A stretch of DNA of 8,994 nt from Thermoflexus hugenholtzii JAD2 (GCA_945861815.1 CAMAVV010000053.1:1-8994), one strand, 5' to 3'. Positions 1 through 5,995 are shown, numbered from the stretch's first letter. Numbers and translations: made by a program. The notes: generated by a model not told the origin, from the sequence alone.

Positions 1-365
1 TCTGAAAGGAGATTGCTTCTGACTGCAGGACTTGTGCTTAGTGTGTTCCAAACGTCTTGGGCTAAAATCCGCCCCATCCCGCGACCTTTTGCACGTCCTT
101 TTGAAAGACCCAATCGCGTTTCATTAGGCTCATTGAGCGATGCAAGTAAATCCTTAGCAACATCATGTTTCCCTGAGTTAATACAATCGATGATGTGTTG
201 AAAGAAATTTCGGATAAGGTCTGCGCACTCATTTCCCCAATCGGTGTTTAGATTTCTTATCGCTTTGGGGTCAAGGAAAAGAGAGGTATCTTTCGTGATG
301 TCGATATCGACAAAATCCAAACTAGGCTGGTCTAGACCTAGTTTGTAGTACTCGCTAACGCGCAT
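1..365 (-). CDS. Uncharacterised protein, N-terminal 121 residues (runs off the left edge)
   Basis: The frame is open from an ATG at 365-363 to the window edge, 121 codons without a stop. AGGAGG (376-371) lies 5 nt before the ATG, a strong ribosome binding site. The protein starts MRVSEYYKLG. It has an acidic segment LDFVDIDITKD (residues 16-26), a LFLDP motif (29-33), a helical stretch around residues 46-62 (CADLIRNFFQHIIDCIN), and a basic glycine-rich block EPNETRLGLSKGRAKGRG (79-96). There is no signal peptide or membrane segment, so it is probably cytoplasmic. From memory the LDFVDI...LFLDP...EPNET.LGLS.GR pattern resembles a family of hypothetical proteins found sporadically in bacteria. 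I know no function for it and cannot confirm the match here. The DNA is visibly AT-richer than the rest of the window, which suggests acquired DNA. The frame stays open upstream to a stop at 476-474, with weaker possible starts (GTG 413, TTG 428). Confidence 0.75.
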   Translation of the reverse strand, partial: MRVSEYYKLGLDQPSLDFVDIDITKDTSLFLDPKAIRNLNTDWGNECADLIRNFFQHIIDCINSGKHDVAKDLLASLNEPNETRLGLSKGRAKGRGMGRILAQDVWNTLSTSPAVRSNLLS

Positions 366-477
366 ATCCCCCTCCTCACCGATTTCCTCTTCTATTTTCT
401 GCTTCTTTTTCACATATTCAAGTCTCAATTGGGAGTTCTCTGCCTCTTGTCTCTTTTTTGTGGCGCTACTCCATCAA

Positions 478-597
478 TTACTTGCGCTCGAATTTCTTCA
501 GGGTTTGCACAAGAGCGGCCTGCGCTCGCGGAGTTAGTAGCCGACGTTCACGATGGGTATGTCGATCTGGACAAGGCACAGGAGGCCAAACGGGCAT
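478..597 (-). pseudogene. Possible small ORF or 3' remnant (39 codons)
   Basis: A minus-strand frame runs from an ATG at 597-595 to TAA at 480-478, with an in-frame TGA upstream near 623. It would end in a plausible basic helix, LTPRAQAALVQTLKKFERK, which looks like the tail of a real protein. The first half is proline-rich and overlaps sequence that looks like a dispersed intergenic repeat. It could be the degraded 3' end of a gene lost at the junction with the AT-rich region, a real small protein, or chance. I do not recognise a family and see no good ribosome binding site. Confidence 0.2.
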
Positions 598-609
598 ACG
601 GGTATCGTA

Positions 610-657
610 GTTCCTTCGTCAAAGACTCCTCAGGATGACAATGGGGCCACCCTGAGG
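610..657. repeat. Candidate dispersed intergenic repeat with inverted arms
   Basis: Read on the minus strand, this contains GTCATCCTGAGGAG followed by TTTGACGAAGGA. From memory this resembles the CATCCTGAG...GAAGGAT intergenic repeats common in Chloroflexota and some other phyla. Inverted arms CCTCAGG (628-634) and CCTGAGG (651-657) flank a 16-nt loop. Only one copy lies in the window, so its repeat nature is inferred from memory. Confidence 0.35.
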
Positions 658-682
658 TCGGTCTCTCTCCCGCACAAACAGA

Positions 683-710
683 GAGGCCGCCCCCATAAGG
701 AAGCGGCCTC
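683..710 (-). terminator. Putative intrinsic terminator of the ABC transporter operon
   Basis: A perfect 8-bp stem is formed by GAGGCCGC (683-690) and GCGGCCTC (703-710) with a 12-nt loop. On the minus strand it is followed by TCTGTTTGTG, a modest U-rich run. It lies about 150 nt after the ATPase stop codon. The U-tract is weak, so termination is likely but not certain. Confidence 0.5.
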
Positions 711-861
711 CCCGCTCACCAGCGGATGACAGGGTTACGTCAAATCGTTGTGGGAGGCGAACCTGGCCGTCCAGCGTTTGCGCGCGCATGACGCGCTACA
801 ACATCCCTCCCCCTCCCATCCTTCCGTAGAAAGACGCCCGGGAGAGGGATTAGGGAGAGGT

Positions 862-2040
862 CTACCGCTCCGCCGTGAAGAGCACCACGTGGTCAGGAGT
901 GGCGCGGACGATGACGCGCTGGCCGACATCGAGGACGGCGAGGGAGGGTTGGACGCTCCGCACGGAGAGGCCAGAGGGCAGGCGCACGGTGTAGAGGTTG
1001 CTCGACCCCTGGAACTCGCGGTGGACGACGATACCTTGCCCGCCAGGGTCGGGCGTGATGGCGATGTCGTCCGGGCGCACCAGGAGGTCCACAGGCTCCG
1101 GCGGCGGCGTGCCGTGCAGAGGGAAGACGCCAAGCTCCGTCACCACGTGGTCCTCCAACAGCCGCGCCGGAATGAAGTCGGCCTTGCCGACGAAGGCGGC
1201 GACGAAGCGGCTCACGGGCCTGTGGTATATCTCATCGGGCGTGTCGAACTGGGCCATGCGGCCTTCGTTCAGGATAAGGACGCGGTCGGCCAGGCTGAAA
1301 GCCTCTTCTTGGTCGTGCGTCACGATAATGGTGGTCGTCTTCGCCTGCTGAAGGATGGCCTTCACCTCGCGCCGCATCTCCGACCGCAGGGCCGTGTCGA
1401 GACTGCCGAATGGCTCGTCCATCAACAGCACCACGGGCTTGGGCGCAAGGGCGCGCGCCAGGCCGACGCGCTGCTGCTGGCCTCCTGAAATCTCATGGGG
1501 GTAGCGCTCGCCAAGGCCGCTCATGCTCACAAGTTCCAACACCTCTGCGATGCGCTGGCGCTTCTCGCCGTTGCGGAGGCGGTGCAAGCCATATGCAACG
1601 TTCTGCGCGACGGTCAGATGAGGAAAGAGGGCGAAGTTCTGGAAGACCATCCCCATGCCGCGCTTCTCCGGCGGCGTCCACGCCCTTGGCGATGCGACGA
1701 CCTTCTCTTGCAGTCGCACTTCGCCGGCGTCGGGGATCTCAAATCCGGCGAGAAGGCGAAGGGTCGTCGTTTTGCCGCAACCGCTGGGGCCCAAAAGGGC
1801 GAGAGTCTCTCCTTCGAGAACGTCGAAAGAGAGGTCGATGACGGCGGGCCTGTGATTGCCCGGGAAATGCTTCGCAAGGCCGGTGACGCTGATGATGGTC
1901 GTCTTACGGTCTGTGTCATAGGCGGCGGGCAATGTGAGTCCTTCTCCGGCGGCCGTCCCGTTTGCGCCCTGGGCTGGAGCAACGGTCGCAGACCCCATCC
2001 TAACCAACTTCTTCGGGAGGAACACCCGTTTAAGAGGCAT
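862..2040 (-). CDS. ABC transporter ATP-binding protein, FbpC/PotA-like (probable ferric iron uptake)
   Basis: This 392-residue cytoplasmic ATPase would power the permease encoded just upstream. Nucleotide-binding motifs are intact and in order: Walker A GPSGCGKT (84-91), Q-loop FQN (Q134), signature EISGGQQQR (183-191), Walker B VVLLMDEP (203-210), SLD D-loop (213-215) and switch His242. The C-terminal part (about 285-390) fits a TOBE regulatory domain, as in FbpC, PotA and MalK types. Its ATG (2040-2038) shares one base with the TGA of the permease (TGATG), which indicates translational coupling and one operon. Residues 1-48 form an unusual N-terminal extension before the usual start of the fold, and Met15 is an alternative start. 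The iron assignment comes from the FbpB-like partner and the nearby DtxR-type gene. The ATPase alone could equally serve another FbpC/PotA-class substrate. Confidence 0.9.
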   Translation of the reverse strand: MPLKRVFLPKKLVRMGSATVAPAQGANGTAAGEGLTLPAAYDTDRKTTIISVTGLAKHFPGNHRPAVIDLSFDVLEGETLALLGPSGCGKTTTLRLLAGFEIPDAGEVRLQEKVVASPRAWTPPEKRGMGMVFQNFALFPHLTVAQNVAYGLHRLRNGEKRQRIAEVLELVSMSGLGERYPHEISGGQQQRVGLARALAPKPVVLLMDEPFGSLDTALRSEMRREVKAILQQAKTTTIIVTHDQEEAFSLADRVLILNEGRMAQFDTPDEIYHRPVSRFVAAFVGKADFIPARLLEDHVVTELGVFPLHGTPPPEPVDLLVRPDDIAITPDPGGQGIVVHREFQGSSNLYTVRLPSGLSVRSVQPSLAVLDVGQRVIVRATPDHVVLFTAER

Positions 2041-3665
2041 CAGCGCGCCCCCATATCGCCGCGGGGCTCACGTCGAAGGAGGATGGCAACAGGGATCGCG
2101 GAGACGGCGACGAGCAGGAGCGCAGGGATCGCGGCCTTGGCGTAGAAGCCCGACGACGTGGCCGACCACATCTCCGTGGCGAGGGTGCGAAAGCCGATGG
2201 GCGCAAGGAGAAGGGTCGCTGGAAGTTCCTTCATCGCGGTCAAAAAGACCATGGCAAAGGCGACGACGATGCCAGGGCGAACTAAGGGCAGTGTGATAGT
2301 CGCGAGGACGTGGAGAGAGCCTCGGCCCAGACTGCGCGCCGCCTCTTCCACGGCAGGGTTGACCTGGAGAAGTGAGGCGCGCACGGAGCCGACGGCCATC
2401 GAGAGATAGAGGATGCTGTAGGCGAAGACGAGCATCGCGAGGGTCTGGTAGAGGAGAGGCGCATAGTGTGCGCCGAAGAAGACGAGGGAGAGCGCAACGA
2501 CGATGCCGGGCATGGCAAAGCCGGCGTAGCTGGCGGTCTCAAGGAATCGCGAAAAGCGCCCGGCGTGGCGAACGGCCAGCACCGTCACCGGGATCGAGGC
2601 GATGACGGCGACGAGTGCGGCGAGGGCGGAGGCGTAGACGGCATTCGTCATAGCGCTCCCCAGGAAACTTACCTCGACGTTGTTCGCCAAACCCTGGGCG
2701 AGCCAGTAGAGCAAGACTGACGCAGGCAGGCCAAGCGATGCCAGTACAACGAGCGTCAGAAGCAAGACCGCAGGCCACTTCCATCTGCCGAGCCGCACAA
2801 CGGGCAGCCGCCGCGTCGCCCCTGTGGCGTGGTACTTGGCCTTGCCTCGCGCGCGCTGTTCCACCAGGAGGATGACCACTGTGAAGGCTACAAGGAGAAG
2901 CGCGAGAACTGAGGCAAGGATGCGGTCGAAGGAGGCCTCATATTGCAGATAGATGACGCGAGTGAAGGAGTTGAACTGTAGGAGAGTAACCGCGCCGAAA
3001 TCGCTGAGGGTATAGAGCGCAACAAGCAGTCCACCGGCGGCAATGGCAGGGCGCAGCTGGGGCAGAGTCACCCGGAGGAAGGTGCGGCCTGCCCCATGAC
3101 CAAGGCTCCGGCTTGCCTCCTCCTGCGCGCCATCCATTCCCCACAGCGCAGCACGAACGCTGAGAAGGATATAGGGAAAGGTGAAGAGGGTGAGACAGAG
3201 CCACGCGCCAAGAAAGCCGTATATCTCAGGAAGGCGATCGACACCGAAGGGCCGTTCGAGGAGCTGTTGCAAGAGTCCCTTGGGGCCGAGAGCCGAGACG
3301 AAGGCGAAACCCCCGACGTAGCTGGGCACGACCATGGGCAGAGCCGTCAGCACGCTCCATAGTCTGCGCATCGGCAGGTCCGTGCGCACGGTGAGCCAGG
3401 CGATGGGCACCGCGATAAGCGTGGCCGTGCCAACGACGGCTGCCGCCAGGAGGGCGCTTCGCCCCAGGACGCGAAGAGTGCGCGCCTGGGAGAGAAGGTC
3501 CCACGCGCTGCCGCCGGCATCGATGGTGCGAAGGAGAAGATAGACGAGGGGAAGGAGAACGGCGGCGATGATGACAAGGGCAGCAACGGAGAGATAGGCG
3601 GGCGCCCCGCGTCGGAACAGGGCGAGACTATCGAGGCGGATTGCCGGCAGGCGAACTGTTGCCAA
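2040..3665 (-). CDS. ABC transporter permease, FbpB/SfuB-like, two fused permease domains (probable ferric iron)
   Basis: This 541-residue inner-membrane protein has two homologous binding-protein-dependent permease halves and about twelve hydrophobic segments. The first segment is at about 23-47. Each half has an ATPase-contact EAA loop: EEASRSLGHGAGRTFLRVTLP (182-202) and EEAARSLGRGSLHVLATITLP (440-460). The segments SDFGAVTLLQFNSFT (221-235) and KELPATLLL followed by GFRTLATEMWS (479-501) are typical of ferric-iron permeases of the FbpB/SfuB type, and the length is normal for them. The start appears to be TTG at 3665-3663, with only a weak AGG 7 nt upstream. No ATG or GTG suits the N-terminus better, so low basal translation is plausible. 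It is the first gene of the operon and overlaps the ATPase gene. No periplasmic or lipoprotein binding protein is in the window. Confidence 0.88.
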   Translation of the reverse strand: MATVRLPAIRLDSLALFRRGAPAYLSVAALVIIAAVLLPLVYLLLRTIDAGGSAWDLLSQARTLRVLGRSALLAAAVVGTATLIAVPIAWLTVRTDLPMRRLWSVLTALPMVVPSYVGGFAFVSALGPKGLLQQLLERPFGVDRLPEIYGFLGAWLCLTLFTFPYILLSVRAALWGMDGAQEEASRSLGHGAGRTFLRVTLPQLRPAIAAGGLLVALYTLSDFGAVTLLQFNSFTRVIYLQYEASFDRILASVLALLLVAFTVVILLVEQRARGKAKYHATGATRRLPVVRLGRWKWPAVLLLTLVVLASLGLPASVLLYWLAQGLANNVEVSFLGSAMTNAVYASALAALVAVIASIPVTVLAVRHAGRFSRFLETASYAGFAMPGIVVALSLVFFGAHYAPLLYQTLAMLVFAYSILYLSMAVGSVRASLLQVNPAVEEAARSLGRGSLHVLATITLPLVRPGIVVAFAMVFLTAMKELPATLLLAPIGFRTLATEMWSATSSGFYAKAAIPALLLVAVSAIPVAILLRREPRGDMGAR

Positions 3666-3703
3666 TGAAAGGCCTGTGTTTTCGATGGGCGAAAGGGGAA
3701 ATT

Positions 3704-3763
3704 ATGTATACCGACCTTTGGGAACTAAGTGTATACATAGTAGTTTGGTACGTCAATACATAG
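3704..3763. promoter_or_regulatory. Candidate operators: TGTATACA-type palindromes at the ABC promoter
   Basis: Three related elements lie upstream of the permease: ATGTATAC (3704-3711), TGTATACATA (3730-3739) and AATACATAG (3755-3763). The middle one contains the perfect palindrome TGTATACA. The outer ones match parts of the same pattern, and ATACATAG is repeated directly at 3733-3740 and 3756-3763. The middle copy overlaps the predicted -10 box, the third overlaps the -35 box, and the first lies just past the predicted transcription start. This arrangement suits repression. The obvious candidate regulator is the DtxR-type protein encoded next to it, which is inference. Confidence 0.5.
3728..3756 (-). 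promoter_or_regulatory. Sigma-70-type promoter of the ABC transporter operon
   Basis: On the minus strand, TTGACG (3756-3751) and TACACT (3733-3728) are separated by exactly 17 nt. The -35 matches consensus at 5 of 6 positions and the -10 at 4 of 6. Transcription would start near 3721, giving a leader of about 56 nt before the TTG start. The boxes overlap the palindromic elements. Confidence 0.55.
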
Positions 3764-3790
3764 TGAGAGGGAAGATTTAGCCACAGATGT

Positions 3791-3855
3791 CACTCCGGTG
3801 CGGCTCCGATGCGCCATACGGAGTGAAGACACACACGAAGTCCTTCGGAAAGGAC
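3791..3855. repeat. Intergenic hairpin repeat, copy A
   Basis: There are two hairpins in tandem. CACTCCG (3791-3797) pairs with CGGAGTG (3819-3825), and GTCCTT (3840-3845) pairs with AAGGAC (3850-3855) around a CGGA loop. Positions 3831-3855 match 6102-6126 (copy B) at 23 of 25 bases. It begins 37 nt past the stop codon of the DtxR-type gene and ends before the ABC promoter. No U-rich tail follows on either strand, so it is not a standard intrinsic terminator, though it may still end or protect transcripts. Confidence 0.55.
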
Positions 3856-3892
3856 ATATTACACAGATATTAGGAGATGGGCTGGAAGGGAA

Positions 3893-4633
3893 TTAGTTTT
3901 TGGAAGGGAGGGCCGGGGAGGGGCTGTGAACGACGATGGAGGGTGCGACTTGCACGCCGACGATGACTTCTTTGCCGCCCACGTCCAGGGTCAGCGTGCC
4001 TTTGTAGGCCGCCACCTCGCGGACGGTGAGGCGCTGACCGCGCACGATACCGCTGCTTACCAGGTACTGGACGAGGCGCGGGTCGTATTCGGGGATGCGC
4101 TCGACGGTAACGGCGGTGTGCGGCGGCACCTTGTTGAGGCGCAGGGATCCCTCAGGAGGGCGGTAGCCGCTGCCAGGGATGGGATGGCCGAAGGGACAGG
4201 TGAGGGGATTGCCCAGGCGCTCGACGAGCTTTGCTTCGACATCGGGAGAGATGGCGTGCTCCCACCGGTGCGCCTCGGCGTGGACCTTGTGCAGTTCCAT
4301 GCCAAGCATGTCCACGAGCATGCGCTCGGCAAGCTGGTGGCGGCGCATGATCTGCTCGGCGAGTTTGCGCCCCGCCTCAGAGAAAGCGATGTGCTTACCC
4401 TTGGTTATCTCGAGAAGACCGTCGCGCTGCATACGGTGCACCATAGCGCCCACAGAGGCGATGGAGGTGCCCAGGTGCTCGGTGATAGGCGACTTGGCGA
4501 GCTGTTCAGCAAGGCGGCTAGCAGTAGGAGGCGTGTCCTGGTCGTCCTCAAGCATGTAGAGGGTGATGAGGTAGTTCTGCGCCAGGGCTGAGACCTGGTC
4601 GAGTGTCGTTTCTTTTGAGGTCTTTTTCGGCAT
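3893..4633 (-). CDS. DtxR/IdeR-family metal-dependent transcriptional repressor
   Basis: This 246-residue protein has the three DtxR-family parts: a winged helix (about 12-95), a dimerisation and metal-binding domain (about 96-152) and a C-terminal SH3-like/FeoA domain (about 162-235). The segments RRHQLAERML and KVHAEAHRWEHAIS align closely with DtxR. Equivalents of DtxR His79, Glu83, His98, Glu105 and His106 are His99, Glu103, His118, Glu125 and His126. Two metal-site positions differ from both DtxR and MntR: Met10 is replaced by Asn20 and Cys102 by His122. The helix-turn-helix region is about 9 residues longer than in DtxR (around 46-57). Start: ATG with GGAG 7 nt upstream. A terminator separates it from rplT. 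It probably represses metal uptake, with the adjacent ABC operon the likely target. Whether it senses iron or manganese cannot be decided from sequence. Confidence 0.9.
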   Translation of the reverse strand: MPKKTSKETTLDQVSALAQNYLITLYMLEDDQDTPPTASRLAEQLAKSPITEHLGTSIASVGAMVHRMQRDGLLEITKGKHIAFSEAGRKLAEQIMRRHQLAERMLVDMLGMELHKVHAEAHRWEHAISPDVEAKLVERLGNPLTCPFGHPIPGSGYRPPEGSLRLNKVPPHTAVTVERIPEYDPRLVQYLVSSGIVRGQRLTVREVAAYKGTLTLDVGGKEVIVGVQVAPSIVVHSPSPALPSKN

Positions 4634-4651
4634 GCGGCGGCTCCGAAGCAG

Positions 4652-4681
4652 ATTGTAACGGACGCGGAGGCAAGGCGTCCA
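4652..4681 (-). promoter_or_regulatory. Possible promoter of the DtxR-type regulator gene
   Basis: TGGACG (4681-4676) and TACAAT (4657-4652) are 18 nt apart on the minus strand, 18 nt before the ATG. The -10 is good (5 of 6) and the -35 is weak (4 of 6). A promoter is expected here because a strong terminator lies immediately upstream. Confidence 0.35.
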
Positions 4682-4692
4682 CGGCGACTCTA

Positions 4693-4732
4693 GGAAAAAG
4701 AAGAAGCTCTCCGGGTTTTGAAGTCGGAGAGC
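4693..4732 (-). terminator. Intrinsic terminator of the infC-rpmI-rplT operon
   Basis: On the minus strand, GCTCTCCG (4732-4725) pairs perfectly with CGGAGAGC (4713-4706) across an 11-nt loop. TTCTTCTTTTT follows directly. This is a classic rho-independent terminator, about 43 nt past the rplT stop. Confidence 0.9.
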
Positions 4733-4774
4733 CTCTATCGAGCCGTCTGTACTTGGTCTTCTCGGAAGGGGCTG

Positions 4775-5125
4775 TTACGCCGCCTTTGCCGAGGCGACGA
4801 TCTTCTCGAAGGCTCCCGGGTCGCGAACGGCGAGGTCAGCCATGAGCTTGCGGTCGATGGCGACGCCTGCCTTGGCCAGCCCGGCGATGAGCTTGCTGTA
4901 AGTGATGCCGTGGGTGCGGGCAGCGGCGTTGATGCGAGCGATCCAGAGGCGGCGCATATCGCGCTTGCGCTCGCGGCGGTGGCGCGTGGAATAGCTGGCC
5001 GCCTTCATGAAGGACTCTTGGGCGCGGCGGAAGAGCAAGTGTTTGCTGCCGCGGTGGCCCTTGGTGAGCTTCAGGACCTTCTTATGGCGCGCTCTGGCGG
5101 TGACGCCGCGTTTGACTCTTGGCAT
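4775..5125 (-). CDS. rplT: 50S ribosomal protein L20
   Basis: This 116-residue, strongly basic protein has the usual L20 length and sequence: MPRVKRGVTARARHKKVLK at the start, then GHRGSKHLLFRRAQE (23-37), RRERKRDMRRLWIARINAA (50-68) and a C-terminal globular part with the SKLIAGLAKAGVAIDRKLMADLA pattern (77-99). L20 binds 23S rRNA early in large-subunit assembly. In several bacteria it also represses its own operon by binding the mRNA leader. GGAG lies 7 nt before the ATG. It is the last gene of the infC-rpmI-rplT operon, 66 nt after rpmI, and is followed by a strong terminator. I did not find a recognisable L20-binding leader structure. Confidence 0.97.
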   Translation of the reverse strand: MPRVKRGVTARARHKKVLKLTKGHRGSKHLLFRRAQESFMKAASYSTRHRRERKRDMRRLWIARINAAARTHGITYSKLIAGLAKAGVAIDRKLMADLAVRDPGAFEKIVASAKAA

Positions 5126-5191
5126 GGTGGTTCTCCGTTTAGGTGTGGATCAGGGTCTAGGTTCAGGGAGCAAGGAGCACGTAAAAAGAAG

Positions 5192-5389
5192 CTAGACGCC
5201 TGGAAGAAGGCGCTTGATCTGCTTGATATTGGTCTTATCGACTTCGAGCTTGTTGTCGTAGAGGCGGCGGGCGGTCTTTGAGCGGTTGCGGCGGAAGTGG
5301 GTCTTGCCGCCCTTGGTGCGCATGATTTTGCCCTTGCCGGTGATAAAGAACCGGGATTTGGCCCCTTTATGTGTCTTAAGCTTTGGCAC
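5192..5389 (-). CDS. rpmI: 50S ribosomal protein L35
   Basis: This 65-residue basic protein has the L35 signature: PKLKTHKGAKSRF (2-14), TGKGKIMRTKGGKTH (17-31), RRNRSKTARRL (33-43) and a C-terminal IKRLLPG (58-64). It is a large-subunit component. The start is GTG at 5389-5387, inside the last codons of infC, so the two genes overlap by 14 nt. GGAGG lies 6 nt before the GTG, inside infC, which confirms the start and implies translational coupling. Length and content are normal for the family. Confidence 0.96.
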   Translation of the reverse strand: MPKLKTHKGAKSRFFITGKGKIMRTKGGKTHFRRNRSKTARRLYDNKLEVDKTNIKQIKRLLPGV

Positions 5390-5942
5390 TGGTTTCCTCC
5401 TCGGCTTTGCCTGTCGCCGGTTTCTTCGCGGCGCCTGGGATCGGCGCCAGCATCATCGTCATCGCGCGCCCCTCCATCGCCGGGGGCTTTTCGAGCTTGG
5501 CCTGCTCGGCGAACTCTTCCGCAACGCGCCGCATCAGGTTGATGGCCATCTCAGGGTGGGTGATTTCCCTGCCTCGAAACATCACGGTCATCTTGACCTT
5601 ATGGCCCTCTCCCAGGAACTTCTGGACCATCCTGGTCTTGAAGGCGATGTCATGGTCGTCGATGCGGGGGCGCATGCGCACCTCGCGCACCTCAGTGACC
5701 TTCTGGGACTTTCTGGCTTCTTTCTCTTTCTTCGTCTGCTCATAGCGGAACTTGCCGAAGTCAAGGATGCGGCAGACGGGAGGGACGGCGCTGGAGGCTA
5801 CCTCCACAAGGTCAAGTTCTTTGTCCAGGGCCGATTTGATAGCGTCCGAGAGGGTCAGCACGCCGAGTTGTTCGCCGGCATCGCCAATGACGCGGACTTC
5901 GCGAGTGCGTATCTGATGGTTGATTCTGTATTCGCGACTTAT
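5376..5942 (-). CDS. infC: Translation initiation factor IF-3, apparent AUA start
   Basis: IF-3 binds the 30S subunit, checks start-codon pairing and blocks premature 50S joining. The 188-residue product has the N domain pattern SREYRINHQIRTREVRVIG (2-20), GEQLGVLTLSDAI (24-36) and PPVCRILDFGKFRYEQ (53-68), a basic linker, then the C domain with KTRMVQKFLGEGHKVKMTVMFRGRE (104-128). The lysine- and alanine-rich tail is longer than usual. In frame, a TAG (5951-5949) lies two codons upstream, and no ATG, GTG or TTG follows until the GTG at 5861, which would delete the conserved N-terminal segment. The best start is therefore ATA at 5942-5940, with GGAGG (5958-5954) 11 nt before it. Rare AUU/AUC/AUA starts in infC are known and let IF-3 repress its own synthesis. 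The gene has its own promoter and overlaps rpmI. Confidence 0.93.
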   Translation of the reverse strand: MSREYRINHQIRTREVRVIGDAGEQLGVLTLSDAIKSALDKELDLVEVASSAVPPVCRILDFGKFRYEQTKKEKEARKSQKVTEVREVRMRPRIDDHDIAFKTRMVQKFLGEGHKVKMTVMFRGREITHPEMAINLMRRVAEEFAEQAKLEKPPAMEGRAMTMMLAPIPGAAKKPATGKAEEETSAKA

Positions 5943-5952
5943 AGCTAGCTAG

Positions 5953-5958
5953 CCCTCC
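5953..5958 (-). promoter_or_regulatory. Ribosome binding site of infC
   Basis: GGAGGG lies on the minus strand ahead of the ATA codon, separated by CTAGCTAGCT. The spacing (10-11 nt) is slightly long. This site supports a start in this short window, since the in-frame TAG excludes anything upstream. The AGCTAGCT palindrome between the site and the start could affect access. Confidence 0.6.
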
Positions 5959-5995
5959 ACAAAAAAATAGCCCGACAAGAAGCAGGGACATTAGG

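Larger units (their letters stand above)
366..861. other. Stretch of about 500 nt without a convincing gene
   Basis: This lies between the end of the ABC ATPase gene and the start of the left-edge gene. It holds a terminator-like hairpin (683-710), a repeat-like segment (about 610-657), and a 39-codon minus-strand frame (597-478). It also holds C/G-rich runs near 803-822 and 837-860 that could pair imperfectly just after the ATPase stop. A small hairpin with 5-bp arms GCGCG/CGCGC around CATGA lies near 780-796. Base composition shifts from GC-rich to AT-rich around 480-500. Longer plus-strand frames here show no recognisable domain and I read them as chance. Confidence 0.6.

Noticed and set aside
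13..201. Plus-strand frame of 62 codons starting with a hydrophobic stretch like a signal peptide
   Set aside because: It is antisense to the left-edge gene, which has a strong ribosome binding site and an uninterrupted frame.
429..638. Plus-strand frame of 69 codons
   Set aside because: It crosses the composition change and the repeat-like segment, has no ribosome binding site and no domain.
748..1488. Long plus-strand frame of 246 codons
   Set aside because: It lies antisense to the ABC ATPase gene, whose motifs are complete. It has no recognisable domain and the length is typical of antisense frames in GC-rich DNA.
3791..3855. Repeat copy A as a short CRISPR array or intrinsic terminator
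   Set aside because: There is only one unit at each site with no regular spacers, and no U-rich tail follows the hairpins on either strand.
3926..4591. Long plus-strand frame of 221 codons
   Set aside because: It is antisense to the DtxR-type gene, which has a full family signature on the minus strand.
5376..5861. infC starting at the GTG at 5861
   Set aside because: It would remove about 27 conserved N-terminal residues of IF-3 that are encoded in frame upstream.
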